Below, piece by piece: positions 27,634 through 35,844 of a stretch of 64,000 nt of DNA. The stretch lies in NCBI GenBank assembly GCA_963677785.2, contig CAXXDH010000003.1:1798001-1862000 (forward strand). The letters run 5' to 3'. The stretch is from G963665495 sp963677785 (lineage in GTDB: Bacteria > Desulfobacterota > Desulfovibrionia > Desulfovibrionales > Desulfovibrionaceae). The number at the start of each line of letters is the position of its first letter. Position 1 is the first letter of the stretch. The translations under genes were made by a program, and so were the position numbers. Under the pieces are notes generated by a model. The model was not told the origin of the DNA. It saw only the letters and a program-made list of their open reading frames with translations, and ran no database searches.

Positions 27634-29220
27634 TCAGGCCAGGGTGGGCGCTGAGGTGCGCACCCGCGTATTCATGGAGCCAGCGCGGGTCCAGTCGTTG
27701 AGGATGTAGCTGTAGAGGGCCTTGGCAAAGTCCGAAACCAGCATGATGTTGTTTCTGTCAAAGGCCCCGTCATGGACGTACTGCAGGCGCAGCATATCGC
27801 CGTCGAGCACTTCCGGGATAATGCCAGCGAAGAAGAAGCCCATGCGTTCGAGCACCTCGACCGCGGCAGGGCACAGCGCGTTGGACAAGGGCAGGTCCGC
27901 AATGACGCTTTTGACGTCCTTTTTCAGGGCGGTGATCAGATGGTGGCGGACAATGGTGGTGAAATCACGTCCCACCTCGTACACCCGGATGTGAGATTCC
28001 TGCCAGTCGGGTTTGCCGCGCAACTCGAGTTCGGAATAATCGGCCAGGGCCTTCGGGTGTTCCTTGGGCGATGCGAAATGGCGGACCAGATGGCTCTGGT
28101 TGTAGATTTCTTCCATGATCTTGCGGTGGCGTTGGGGCGCGAACACCAGCCGTTCGGGACTAGGCGAAAGCGGCTGGTAGAACAACACGATGCTCTGGCG
28201 CTGGCGGCCTTCCTCTCCCACCGTTCGGATTCCGGCGGCCTGGTGCAGCGGCAGCGAGGCCGGCAGGGAATACAGCTGAAGGCCTGTTTCGCGGGCGTTT
28301 ACGCTGAGTGCGCCCTGCTGGATATAGGGGGCGTCCGTGGTGGCCTTGGTGACGAGTCCGTACAGTCCGAACTTTTTGCCCCAGTTGACCAGGTGTCGGA
28401 GCATGAATTTGAACAAACCGTTGTTGCGGGCCCGCGGGTCCACCAGTGCCTCGCGGATTTCCCCGATCATGTCGTTTTTGTTCTGGCGGAGAAGGCAGAG
28501 GTGTGAAACCAGCTCGCCGTCCCCTGTTTTTCCAACGCAGCTGACCATCAGCTTGCTTTGCAGCAGATTGCGGATCCTTTCCGGGTAGTAGAGCAGGTCG
28601 CTCAGAAAATCATAGCCGCAAGTCCGGTAAACCCATTTGGACAGCTGGACGGCTTCCTCTGTGTCCGCTTTCATGAAGCTCAGCCGGATGGGCTGCTCTT
28701 TGGGAAAAGGGGCTGCTTCGGCCAGTTCCGCAGGTTCGTCTTCTTCAGAAAGGTAGTGCGAAACGTCGGGAGCTGGCAGTTTTTTGAACAGCTCAATGCG
28801 TTTGCCCTGCTCGCCGCGGTTGATCACTGTGGTCTCGTCCACCACTGAACGCATCAGGTGGCCGCCCAGGCCGCGCATGTCGTTGTTGGCTCCGGGATTG
28901 CTTTCCCATTCGTCTTTATTGAGCAGCAACGAGGGGTTGAAGGTCAGTCCCTGATCCTCCACGGCAATGATCATGCCCAGAGGAGGCTTTTCCACCGAGA
29001 CTTCGTAACGTCCCTCTTCTCCCGGCTCAAAGGCGTGCTGGATAACGTTCAGGCAGGCTTCTTCCGTGGCCATGACCAGCAGTTCGGCGGTCAGCTCCTG
29101 TACGCCGGTTTCGGTGAGCAGGGATCTGACGGATTCAAGGACCCAGGGCAGATAGCGCATTTCCGCTTTTACCCGAACGCGTCCTACTTCCCATTGCGCA
29201 GCTTGGTTCATGTCGTTCAT
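27634..29220 (-). CDS. RsbW-like ATP-binding domain fused to acetyltransferase-like region
   Basis: 528 residues. The first ~150 are an anti-sigma-factor/GHKL kinase domain: ATEEACLNVIQHAF (N-box), VEDQGLTFNP and MRGLGGHLMRSVVDE (G-box). This is the RsbW/SpoIIAB type used in partner-switching cascades. After an acidic linker, residues ~185-345 look GNAT-like (IREALVDPRARNNGLFKFML resembles the acetyl-CoA binding helix). The last ~150 residues are unassigned. GAGGG lies before the ATG. No anti-anti-sigma partner is adjacent; the HD-GYP gene lies just upstream on the same strand. Target unknown. Confidence 0.8.
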   Translation of the reverse strand: MNDMNQAAQWEVGRVRVKAEMRYLPWVLESVRSLLTETGVQELTAELLVMATEEACLNVIQHAFEPGEEGRYEVSVEKPPLGMIIAVEDQGLTFNPSLLLNKDEWESNPGANNDMRGLGGHLMRSVVDETTVINRGEQGKRIELFKKLPAPDVSHYLSEEDEPAELAEAAPFPKEQPIRLSFMKADTEEAVQLSKWVYRTCGYDFLSDLLYYPERIRNLLQSKLMVSCVGKTGDGELVSHLCLLRQNKNDMIGEIREALVDPRARNNGLFKFMLRHLVNWGKKFGLYGLVTKATTDAPYIQQGALSVNARETGLQLYSLPASLPLHQAAGIRTVGEEGRQRQSIVLFYQPLSPSPERLVFAPQRHRKIMEEIYNQSHLVRHFASPKEHPKALADYSELELRGKPDWQESHIRVYEVGRDFTTIVRHHLITALKKDVKSVIADLPLSNALCPAAVEVLERMGFFFAGIIPEVLDGDMLRLQYVHDGAFDRNNIMLVSDFAKALYSYILNDWTRAGSMNTRVRTSAPTLA

Positions 29221-29293
29221 ATCCGGCCCTCTTGTCTAAACGTTGCGCCATGTTAGCATGCTCAAGCAGAATTCACAATAAAATCAAGGTGAC

Positions 29294-29306
29294 ATTACAG
29301 TGTAAT
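29294..29306. promoter_or_regulatory. Palindrome, possible operator
   Basis: ATTACAGTGTAAT is a perfect 6-bp dyad around one base, located 74 bases upstream of the RsbW-like gene's start and inside the gap after the HD-GYP gene. Its form is that of a dimeric regulator site, but no regulator is assigned. Confidence 0.3.
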
Positions 29307-29366
29307 AACGCTTTTAAGACAATGGGAGAGGACGAACGGATTGATTCCGTTCTCTGGGAGGCGCGG

Positions 29367-30665
29367 CTATTCTTTCATGGTGTCGGCGTAGTAACTGAGC
29401 TGGCGGCTGGGACTCAGGTACAGAAGCACTTCCCTGGGCAAACTTTCGGTACGCAGGCTTTGCTTTATCTCCAGGCTGTCTTCAATGACCAGGTCCACCA
29501 CCAGGGCTTCGCGTTTGGGGATGTCGGGGTGGTAGATCATCACCGCGGGCCGGGAAGGCTTGGAAAGATTGGTGGAGATGACCATGCCGATGGCGCCGTT
29601 GGTCAGCTGTACGCAGGTGCCGGGCGGATAAATGCCCATGTTGCGGATGAACAGGTTTAGAATTTTTTCGCTGAGGTGTTTGCGTTCGCGTACGTAGAGA
29701 TGCTTGATGGCCTCATGTGGAGTCAAACGCTGTTTTTCGTCCGTCTTGTTGCAGAGGTTGTCGTAAATATTGGCGATGGACACGATTTTGGCCAGCGAAT
29801 AGATCTCCTTGTCCTTGAGCCTGCGAGGAAAACCCGTACCGTCGACCCGTTCGTGATGCTGGTAGATGATGTTGACGCTCTGTCTGGGGAATCCGGCCAG
29901 GTCCATGGCGATTTCCGCGCCTTTTTTTGGATGCTGTTCGTAGTATTTCTGCACGGCAAAGCGCATGCTGGTGGCTTTGCCCATGGTCAGTTCGTTGATG
30001 GGCATGCGGCCTTTGCCCACGTCATGGAACATGGCGCCCATGCCGAGGTGGCGCATGGCGTCGCTGTCCAGCTGGAGCTGCTTGCCCAGCATCATGGACA
30101 GGACCGTGACGTTGAAGGAATGCAGATGCTGCTTTTCCTCCTTGGGCTTGTTGGTCATCAGGTTCACCAGCACGTCGTGTTCGGACAAAAAAGTGTCCAC
30201 CAGGCCTTGAATGACGTGCTTGGCCTGCTCCACGGCCTCGTTGGAGCGCCCGGACACCCGGCGCAACAGGGTGGCCACCTGGTTCACGGTGGTGTCGTAG
30301 CGCTTTTCGCAGGAAGCGAAACGCTGCCGCCGTTCCAGGTTGCGTTCGATGGTTTCCTTTTTGAGGCCGAACAGCTCCTTGCTGACCGGAGTGACCGCTG
30401 CCTGCTTTTCTTTCGCCGCCGCCTGGCCGGCGTTCTGAAAAGGCGCCAGGTCCACATTGTCCAAAGGCAGAGGCAAGCGTTCGCTTCTGTTCAGAATGCA
30501 GTAGACATGATTCAGCCCGGAAGCGCGCAGCTTTTCGATCTGCTTTTCGTTTTTGATTTTGAACCCCTTGCGCAGCTGCGCGTCCTCCACACTCTCGTCG
30601 TCGAGCTTGACGAAAAGTCCGACGCACAACTGTGCGATATGGATAGGGTATTCGGAAAAGGCCAT
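29367..30665 (-). CDS. HD-GYP domain cyclic-di-GMP phosphodiesterase
   Basis: 432 residues. An N-terminal DUF3391-like domain (residues ~5-75, GLFVKLDDE) precedes the HD-GYP domain with FHDVGKGRMP (HD pair) and HHERVDGTGFPRRL (GYP region, here GTGFP), then SLAKIVSIANIYDNL. The enzyme class hydrolyses c-di-GMP to GMP. All metal-binding residues visible to me are present. AAGGA ten bases before the ATG sets the start. It opposes the GGDEF protein encoded at 45-50 kb in the same signalling currency. Confidence 0.92.
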   Translation of the reverse strand: MAFSEYPIHIAQLCVGLFVKLDDESVEDAQLRKGFKIKNEKQIEKLRASGLNHVYCILNRSERLPLPLDNVDLAPFQNAGQAAAKEKQAAVTPVSKELFGLKKETIERNLERRQRFASCEKRYDTTVNQVATLLRRVSGRSNEAVEQAKHVIQGLVDTFLSEHDVLVNLMTNKPKEEKQHLHSFNVTVLSMMLGKQLQLDSDAMRHLGMGAMFHDVGKGRMPINELTMGKATSMRFAVQKYYEQHPKKGAEIAMDLAGFPRQSVNIIYQHHERVDGTGFPRRLKDKEIYSLAKIVSIANIYDNLCNKTDEKQRLTPHEAIKHLYVRERKHLSEKILNLFIRNMGIYPPGTCVQLTNGAIGMVISTNLSKPSRPAVMIYHPDIPKREALVVDLVIEDSLEIKQSLRTESLPREVLLYLSPSRQLSYYADTMKE

Positions 30666-30881
30666 GCGAATTGAATCCTTTGCGCAACCTGAACAATGAT
30701 CGAAAAAAGTCTGTTGAAACAGACCGTCTCTCCCCCCTGCAGACGCAAGCTAGCGATGCGCCTCTCAGTATAAATTATCGCCATTGATGCCTGAGTGTCA
30801 ATGCGCCCGGCGATTCACGGGGCTTCTTTGCCCTTGAAACGTTTTTCTTTTTCCTTTTTCGTTACATCAAGATTATTTTTC

Positions 30882-30910
30882 TTGACGGTCTTCTTCTTAT
30901 GGGATAATCA
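30882..30910 (+). promoter_or_regulatory. Candidate promoter of the small winged-helix gene
   Basis: TTGACG (30882-30887) and TAATCA (30905-30910) are separated by 17 bp, 46 bases upstream of the ATG at 30957. The match is moderate and unsupported beyond spacing. Confidence 0.4.
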
Positions 30911-30956
30911 TTCTCCAGTAACAATGAATTTCATAAAGCCATTGAGGGAGAAAATC

Positions 30957-31130
30957 ATGCAAGATACTGTTTTGCAGGCGCTTATAGATGCTGGAAAGCC
31001 CATGCGTCCGGGAGACCTGGCCAAAGTCATGGGTGCTGAGAAGGATGCTGTTTCGAAAGCCATAACGGCTTTGAAGAAAGAAGGGAAAATCAATAGTCCG
31101 AAGCGTTGCTACTACGCTCCGGTGGAATAG
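30957..31130 (+). CDS. 57-residue winged-helix protein
   Basis: The real gene is the last part of a longer open frame: ATG 30957 has GAGGGAG seven bases upstream. The whole protein is one minimal winged helix: VLQALIDAGKPMRPGDLAKV, then the recognition-like helix KDAVSKAITALKKEG and the wing KRCYYAPVE. Size and fold resemble DsrD and small archaeal regulators. It may bind DNA as a dimer or act, like DsrD, on a protein. It has its own candidate promoter and a strong terminator, so it is a single-gene unit, probably well expressed. Confidence 0.75.
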   Translation: MQDTVLQALIDAGKPMRPGDLAKVMGAEKDAVSKAITALKKEGKINSPKRCYYAPVE

Positions 31131-31198
31131 TTCCTCCCAAAGAACAATACGCCTGGCCGGATATCTGTACGCCCAAGCAGATGCCGGCCGCCTGACTC

Positions 31199-31231
31199 GG
31201 AGCCCGGCCGCCCAAGCCGGGCTCCCTTTTA
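31199..31231 (+). terminator. Intrinsic terminator
   Basis: GGAGCCCGGC (31199-31208) pairs perfectly with GCCGGGCTCC (31216-31225) across a 7-base loop, followed by CTTTTATTTATT. It ends the small winged-helix gene and sits beside the 3' end of the convergent gene at 31233. Confidence 0.9.
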
Positions 31232-31232
31232 T

Positions 31233-31505
31233 TTATTCGCGGCCGAGAGCGAAAAGCGCCTCCCAGTCCAGCGGTTGGTTGGAGGAACTGTTTTTTTGTT
31301 GCAGGTATTCCCAGCCTGTGTCCGAGATGATGGCGATGGGGATTCTGTTGATGAATTCGCGGCATTCCTCACCCACGCATTTGCAGGACCAGCCGCAGAC
31401 ATCGCAGGTGCAGCCGCCGGTTTTGATCAGCTCCTTCAGGGTTCCGGAGTTGTCGCAACAGCTGTCGCACAGCAGAAGGTAGGGTTTGCGTTTTGTTTGG
31501 GACAT
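31233..31505 (-). CDS. Small cysteine-rich protein, probable zinc binder
   Basis: 90 residues. Eight cysteines cluster in the first half: LLCDSCCDN, GGCTCDVCGWSCKC and ECREF. The spacing suggests one or two zinc or iron-sulfur sites rather than disulfides, as no signal peptide is present. The C-terminal half is ordinary (TGWEYLQQ). No family recognised. The ribosome-binding site is poor, but the frame is the only one in this gap and the codon use fits. Confidence 0.6.
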   Translation of the reverse strand: MSQTKRKPYLLLCDSCCDNSGTLKELIKTGGCTCDVCGWSCKCVGEECREFINRIPIAIISDTGWEYLQQKNSSSNQPLDWEALFALGRE

Positions 31506-31548
31506 ACGTCAATAATTGGTCGGAGGTGTTTTTGACCACAGCGGACTT

Positions 31549-32190
31549 TCAGGCCAGAAAGGTCTTCAGTTCGTCGGCCAGGGCCTTGCCCAGGGCTTCC
31601 TGTTGCCCGGCGTCCAGGTGAATGCCGTCGGTTCGGCTTCTGGTGATGAAGAGTCCGGCATCGAAAAACAGGCAGCCGAGTTCCATGGCCGTTGCTTTGA
31701 TCGCTTCGCTCAGGCCTGTGGATTTTTTCACGGCGTTTTCGAACTTGGGCGCCAGGTCCCCTTTGGGTTTTATAAAATCCGGCGGCGCAACCAGCAGAAT
31801 GGGCGGAACAGGCATTTCGGGCTCAATGGGAGCGCGGCGTATGGCGGCGACAATCCGGGCCAGCCCCAGGGCGGAGAGGGAGGCGTTGAAATTGTGTACG
31901 GTCTGGAAATCGTTGGTCCCGAGGCAGACGATCACCAGAGACAAGGGCGCATGGACTTCCATTTTGGTTTCCAACCCTTCCAGACCGTTGCGTCCAGGCT
32001 TGAAGGGGTCGTCGCAGACCGTTCGACGGCCGTTGAGACAGTCTTCTATGATACGGACGTTCTTGCCTTTTTTCTGCAGTTCGAGTTCGAGCACTCCAGG
32101 CCAGCGCTGCTCAAAGGGGAATCTGGAACGCGTGCCTGGGATGATGCCCCAACCCAGTGAATCTCCGTACACTAGAATGCGATAAGTCAC
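31549..32190 (-). CDS. SGNH/GDSL-family hydrolase
   Basis: 213 residues starting at GTG 32190, with AAAGGAG upstream. All four SGNH blocks are visible: GDSLGWG (Ser), NGRRT (Gly/Asn region), CLGTNDF (Asn) and DGIHLD (Asp-His dyad). There is no signal peptide, so it is cytoplasmic. Relatives are arylesterases or carbohydrate deacetylases. It is divergent from a marR gene across a gap containing paired palindromes and may be part of that regulon. Confidence 0.9.
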   Translation of the reverse strand: MTYRILVYGDSLGWGIIPGTRSRFPFEQRWPGVLELELQKKGKNVRIIEDCLNGRRTVCDDPFKPGRNGLEGLETKMEVHAPLSLVIVCLGTNDFQTVHNFNASLSALGLARIVAAIRRAPIEPEMPVPPILLVAPPDFIKPKGDLAPKFENAVKKSTGLSEAIKATAMELGCLFFDAGLFITRSRTDGIHLDAGQQEALGKALADELKTFLA

Positions 32191-32318
32191 CGGCGACTCC
32201 TTTTTGTCTTCAGATCATCAACTGACGCCGCAATTGGCTCAGCAGGCACCTTGCGTGAGTGCAGGCAAAAGGTCAAATCCAACTTGCAGGGCCGGGTACG
32301 GAGATGTGTCCGCGTATA

Positions 32319-32349
32319 GTCAACCATGTTGACGGTCAAAGATATTGAC
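32319..32349. promoter_or_regulatory. Two tandem MarR-type operator candidates
   Basis: Two 15-bp dyads share the form GTCAA-N5-TTGAC: 32319-32333 (GTCAACCATGTTGAC) and 32335-32349 (GTCAAAGATATTGAC), start to start 16 bp apart. The second overlaps a TTGACA -35 box (32345-32350) that has TATGTC 17 bp downstream. Lying between divergent SGNH and marR genes, they are likely autoregulatory MarR sites. Confidence 0.6.
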
Positions 32350-32438
32350 AGTCTGTGGCGGCTATCTTATGTCTCCCTTTCAACACACGCGGCAGCGCCG
32401 CGGGTGTCTTGCTCGAACCGCTTCCAAGGAGAGACAGC

Positions 32439-32924
32439 ATGGCGGATCATTTCAGCGACAAGGTGGACTTTATCGTCAGGACCGACGGGCTTCTGAAGGA
32501 TTACATCGAATCCGTCGTGGTCAAGGCCATCAAGGCTGAAATGCCGGACGACATCTTCAAACAGACGACCCCCAACCATATCCGCGCGGCATTGATGCTG
32601 CGTACGCTCCAGCCCTGTTCGCTCAAGGAGTTCGCCATTGCCATGCGGCTGTCCAAGGCGGCGGCTTCCGCCCAGGTGGACCGGATGGTAAAGGCCGGAA
32701 CCGTACTGCGCGAGGTGAATCCGGAGAACCGGCGCGAGGTGCTCCTGATGGTCAGCCCGGCGCTGGAGGAACATGTGGCGCACGTACATTCGCGGATGAT
32801 CCGCTGGTTCGGGTCCATCATCGAACAACTCGGACAAGAAACCCTTGAGAAGTGGTACGACGTCATGGTCTCGTTGAACGAGGTGCTCAAACAGAGAATA
32901 ACAAACGGCGACACGGCCTATTAG
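32439..32924 (+). CDS. MarR-family transcriptional regulator
   Basis: 161 residues from ATG 32439, with AAGGAG seven bases upstream; the frame opens earlier without a start signal. Winged-helix layout: RAALMLRTLQPCSLKEFAIA, then the recognition helix RLSKAAASAQVDRMVKAG and the wing REVNPENRREVLL (the D/N-x-R wing motif of MarR). Flanking helices should form the dimer. The ligand is unknown; likely targets are its own gene and the divergent SGNH gene, and possibly the MFS exporter downstream. The stop TAG starts repeat copy 2. Confidence 0.88.
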   Translation: MADHFSDKVDFIVRTDGLLKDYIESVVVKAIKAEMPDDIFKQTTPNHIRAALMLRTLQPCSLKEFAIAMRLSKAAASAQVDRMVKAGTVLREVNPENRREVLLMVSPALEEHVAHVHSRMIRWFGSIIEQLGQETLEKWYDVMVSLNEVLKQRITNGDTAY

Positions 32925-33042
32925 AGTATTTTAACTTTGAAGTAGCAAAGCTTCCGGCGGCCTAAGAACCTTTTGGCCAGCTTGGCAGGATAAGAGTATC
33001 TAAGCTCCTTGCGCGCTAAGATCCTCTAAAAAAGGTTCTTAA
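32922..33042 (+). repeat. Stop-codon-linked hairpin repeat, copy 2
   Basis: Begins at the marR stop with TAGAGTATTTTAACTTTGAA, continues with GTAGCAAAGCT and CGGCGGCCTA, and carries TAAGAACCTTTT (32964-32975) opposite AAAAGGTTCTTA (33031-33042), a perfect 12-bp stem. Compared with copy 1 it has about 55 extra bases in the loop. The hairpin may act as the marR terminator. Confidence 0.65.
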
Positions 33043-33115
33043 GAATCTCCCGAACTTTTTGATCGGCACTAATATTTTTTATTATAATATATTGTAATTT
33101 TGAATATTCGCGGGT

Positions 33116-33160
33116 CCAGGGGGGCGTTCCCCTCTGGCGGGGTTTGGGGCAGAGCCCCAA
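33116..33160. repeat. Two adjacent GC-rich hairpins
   Basis: CCAGGGGGG (33116-33124) folds with CCCCTCTGG (33129-33137), and TTGGGGC (33144-33150) pairs exactly with GCCCCAA (33154-33160). They form a G/C-rich island in an AT-rich gap and look like a dispersed intergenic module, but no second copy is in this window. Confidence 0.4.
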
Positions 33161-33210
33161 TCAGCTTATTACAAAAAAATGCTTGAGGCCGTTGCCTGAG
33201 GAATTGAGAC

Positions 33211-34404
33211 GTGAACGACAAACAACGTTTTTACGGCGACAGATCCATAGTCGCCATGCTGGCCATGCTCAGCGCTTTTCCGCCCTTGTCCACGGATTTG
33301 TATTTGCCGGCCCTGCCGCACATGATGGTGGCTCTCAACGCGGGGCAGAGCGCGGTCAATTTGAGTCTGAGTCTTTTTTTGATTTTTTTCGCCCTGGGCA
33401 TACTGATCTGGGGGCCGGTCAGTGAAAAATTTGGCCGCAAGCCGATCCTGCTGACGGGACTCGTACTGTATACGCTCGGCAGTGCGGGCTGCGCCTTGTC
33501 TACCAACGTGACCATGCTCATCCTGTCCAGGGTGGTGCAGGCTTTTGGCGGTGGCGCGGCCGAGGCCGTGGCCACGGCCATGGTCAAGGACATGTACGAC
33601 GGCCGCAAACGCGAGACGATTCTGGCCGTGGTCATGGCCATGGTCGTGGTCGCGCCGGTGGTGGCGCCCATTCTGGGGGCCATGATTCTGCAATTCATGT
33701 CCTGGCGGGCCATTTTCTGGTCCCTCACCGGTTTTGCCTGCGTGGCTCTGTGCTTGTCCGTGCTGTTGACCGAAACTCTGGAAGAACGTTATGCGGGATC
33801 TGTTCTTCGTTCGCTCGGCCGCCTGGGCGTGGTCTTGAAAAACCCCGGATTCTCCACTCTGCTGGTCATCTTTTCCCTGGTGCCGCTACCTTTGATGGCC
33901 TTTATCGCGGCCTCGGCTTTTATCTACATCAACGGCTTCGGCATGGGCGAGCAGGAATACGGCCTGTATTTCGGGTTCAACGCCCTGGGCTCGCTCATCG
34001 GTCCGCTGTTGTTCATGCGGCTTTCGCGCTGGGCCTCCAGCCGGGCGATCATCACCTCCAGCTTCACTATTCTGGCCTTGGGCGGTTTCATTCTCGAACT
34101 GTTCGGCTCCGGCTCGCCCAACGTGTTCGCCCTGACCATGTTCACCGGCACTATCGGCATCAGCATGATGCGGCCGCCTTCGGCGAACATGCTGCTTTCC
34201 CAGCAGGAAGGGGACACAGGTTCGGCCGCGTCTCTGATCAACTTCGCGGCCCTGTTCATGGGGAGCCTGGGCATGTTCCTCATTTCTCTGGAAACAACCG
34301 AGGCCCTGATCCCGACCCTGGGCATCCTGCAGATGCTCGTGGGCGTGACCTGCGGCATCACCTGGCTGGTGGTCCGCAATCGTCCCTTTATCCGCCTGAC
34401 CTGA
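33211..34404 (+). CDS. MFS drug exporter, Bcr/CflA type
   Basis: 397 residues with about 12 transmembrane segments. The first helix ends PPLSTDLYLPALPHM, the DHA1 Bcr/CflA motif. Motif A is GPVSEKFGRKPILLTG, and motif C-like residues lie in VVVAPVVAPILGAMI. The start is GTG 33211 after GAGGAATTGAGAC. It probably pumps drugs or small metabolites by proton antiport. It lies downstream of marR but is separated by the repeat, so shared regulation is only possible. Confidence 0.92.
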   Translation: MNDKQRFYGDRSIVAMLAMLSAFPPLSTDLYLPALPHMMVALNAGQSAVNLSLSLFLIFFALGILIWGPVSEKFGRKPILLTGLVLYTLGSAGCALSTNVTMLILSRVVQAFGGGAAEAVATAMVKDMYDGRKRETILAVVMAMVVVAPVVAPILGAMILQFMSWRAIFWSLTGFACVALCLSVLLTETLEERYAGSVLRSLGRLGVVLKNPGFSTLLVIFSLVPLPLMAFIAASAFIYINGFGMGEQEYGLYFGFNALGSLIGPLLFMRLSRWASSRAIITSSFTILALGGFILELFGSGSPNVFALTMFTGTIGISMMRPPSANMLLSQQEGDTGSAASLINFAALFMGSLGMFLISLETTEALIPTLGILQMLVGVTCGITWLVVRNRPFIRLT

Positions 34405-34425
34405 TCGGGTGTAGCTGAGAATTAT

Positions 34426-34458
34426 GCATGCCGCGTTCCCGTAGGAAATGCGGCATGC
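34426..34458 (+). terminator. Hairpin after the MFS gene
   Basis: GCATGCCGC (34426-34434) pairs with GCGGCATGC (34450-34458), with an inner TTCC/GGAA extension. There is no T-run, so it may block nuclease or terminate weakly. Confidence 0.5.
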
Positions 34459-34635
34459 GCCAATTAACATGAAGTAAGAGTCCGGAGAGCCCATAGCGAA
34501 CGGAATCGCAGAAGGGCAGACTGGAATGCCCGCCGCATCGCATACTGGGGGGATATTCCCAATCCGGGTGCCGGAGTGCGTCAAGACTGCCGTGTTATTG
34601 ATTGTTGGACCATAGTGCCCTTTCCGTTGTTTTTT

Positions 34636-35844
34636 TTACGGACGGACAGTTGCATCTCTTTTGTGCCATACTTTTTCAAAAAAATGTATGGCATTCCAAT
34701 AAAAAATATTGTGGATATCTTGCTCGCTGAAGTGGAAAACATCTAAAAGGTAGTATACGATTTTGACGAGATCTCTGCAATCTCGTTGATCTCCAGGAAG
34801 GTCAATAGCGCCATCGTAATCCGAACCAAAGGCGACATGTTTGATGCCTTCTGTCCCGTACCTGTCAGTTATATACTTGACAAGTATGTCGATATGCTTT
34901 GCCACACGCATGCTATTGTTCGGTGCATTATTTCGTTTGTCATATTTCAGGTACATTGGAGGGATAAAAATCCCGATAAGCCCGCCAGTCTGCACAATGG
35001 CATCAACATCCGCTGCACTCAAATTTCGTAGGCGTTTCTTTTTAGACCCCATTTTACTTTTTGTTATTTCCTCAAACTGCAAACCGCAGTGACTGCAGAG
35101 GATTGGCACATTGCGCTTCAGACCTATTTTACAAACAGCGTGTAGTCCATTGCTATGAACATGAGCAACATCAACAGCTATGCCATATTTCATCATTAAT
35201 TCGATCAGTTGTTCGCCAAGGGCCGTAATGCTGTTGCCAGGTGTCGGTTTGATGCCGTTTTTTTTGAATGGCCATACATTGTAAAAAGCAACTACGCTGG
35301 CCGTAGCCACGACCGTATGAAAAGTATGGGCCAGACCTATATACAACACCCCGTCTGTAGCCATCTTTTTCACTCTATCCTGCCAACCGGCTTTATCCAT
35401 GCTCAGCATGTGGGCTCCCTCTACGCCGGGCGCCACCCCAATCAAATTTTTGTCACGCGCGTCTTGCCAGTCCGGAAAACGCAGTATTCGCACATATCTG
35501 TTGTTGCCTCGCACCAACGTACCCAGGTAGTCCACCTGTGTGCAGTACCGATTGAAGTTTTTACTTGAATCATCATAGCGGGCATGTATGCCCATGGCGG
35601 CAGCGGAGTAATGCGCCTGGGGCATACGGACAAGATCTGCATGCACGTACTGGCTCATACTATGCGCCCCGTATGCGCCAGGGCTCTGTTCCTTGGAAAT
35701 ATCTTTCGCCAGAAAGGTATTTGGTAGAAATGGATAGATGGGGTATTTACGCAAAATACAATCCAGATGCAAATCAAAAACGCCGTGGGTGGAAAGAGCG
35801 GCATGGGCATTTTTGAATTCAGGCGAATCATACGGTATGCTCAC
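34636..35844 (-). CDS. Membrane-dipeptidase-like protein (peptidase M19), start cut off by an IS
   Basis: 402 residues as read from GTG 35844, but this start is supplied by the end of the inserted IS. Family features: FDLHLDC (metal HxD), GVEGAHM (bridging Glu), VDVAHVHS, CSHCGLQ (His ligands) and FGSDYDGA (Asp). M19 enzymes hydrolyse dipeptides, often with D-residues. Removing the IS restores ATG TTG AAA AAC AGC ATA, giving start MLKNSIPYDS at 37123, with GAGGA seven bases upstream and only 12 bp after the patatin gene. The catalytic body is intact, but translation now lacks a good ribosome-binding site, so the gene is probably silenced. Confidence 0.85.
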   Translation of the reverse strand: MSIPYDSPEFKNAHAALSTHGVFDLHLDCILRKYPIYPFLPNTFLAKDISKEQSPGAYGAHSMSQYVHADLVRMPQAHYSAAAMGIHARYDDSSKNFNRYCTQVDYLGTLVRGNNRYVRILRFPDWQDARDKNLIGVAPGVEGAHMLSMDKAGWQDRVKKMATDGVLYIGLAHTFHTVVATASVVAFYNVWPFKKNGIKPTPGNSITALGEQLIELMMKYGIAVDVAHVHSNGLHAVCKIGLKRNVPILCSHCGLQFEEITKSKMGSKKKRLRNLSAADVDAIVQTGGLIGIFIPPMYLKYDKRNNAPNNSMRVAKHIDILVKYITDRYGTEGIKHVAFGSDYDGAIDLPGDQRDCRDLVKIVYYLLDVFHFSEQDIHNIFYWNAIHFFEKVWHKRDATVRP

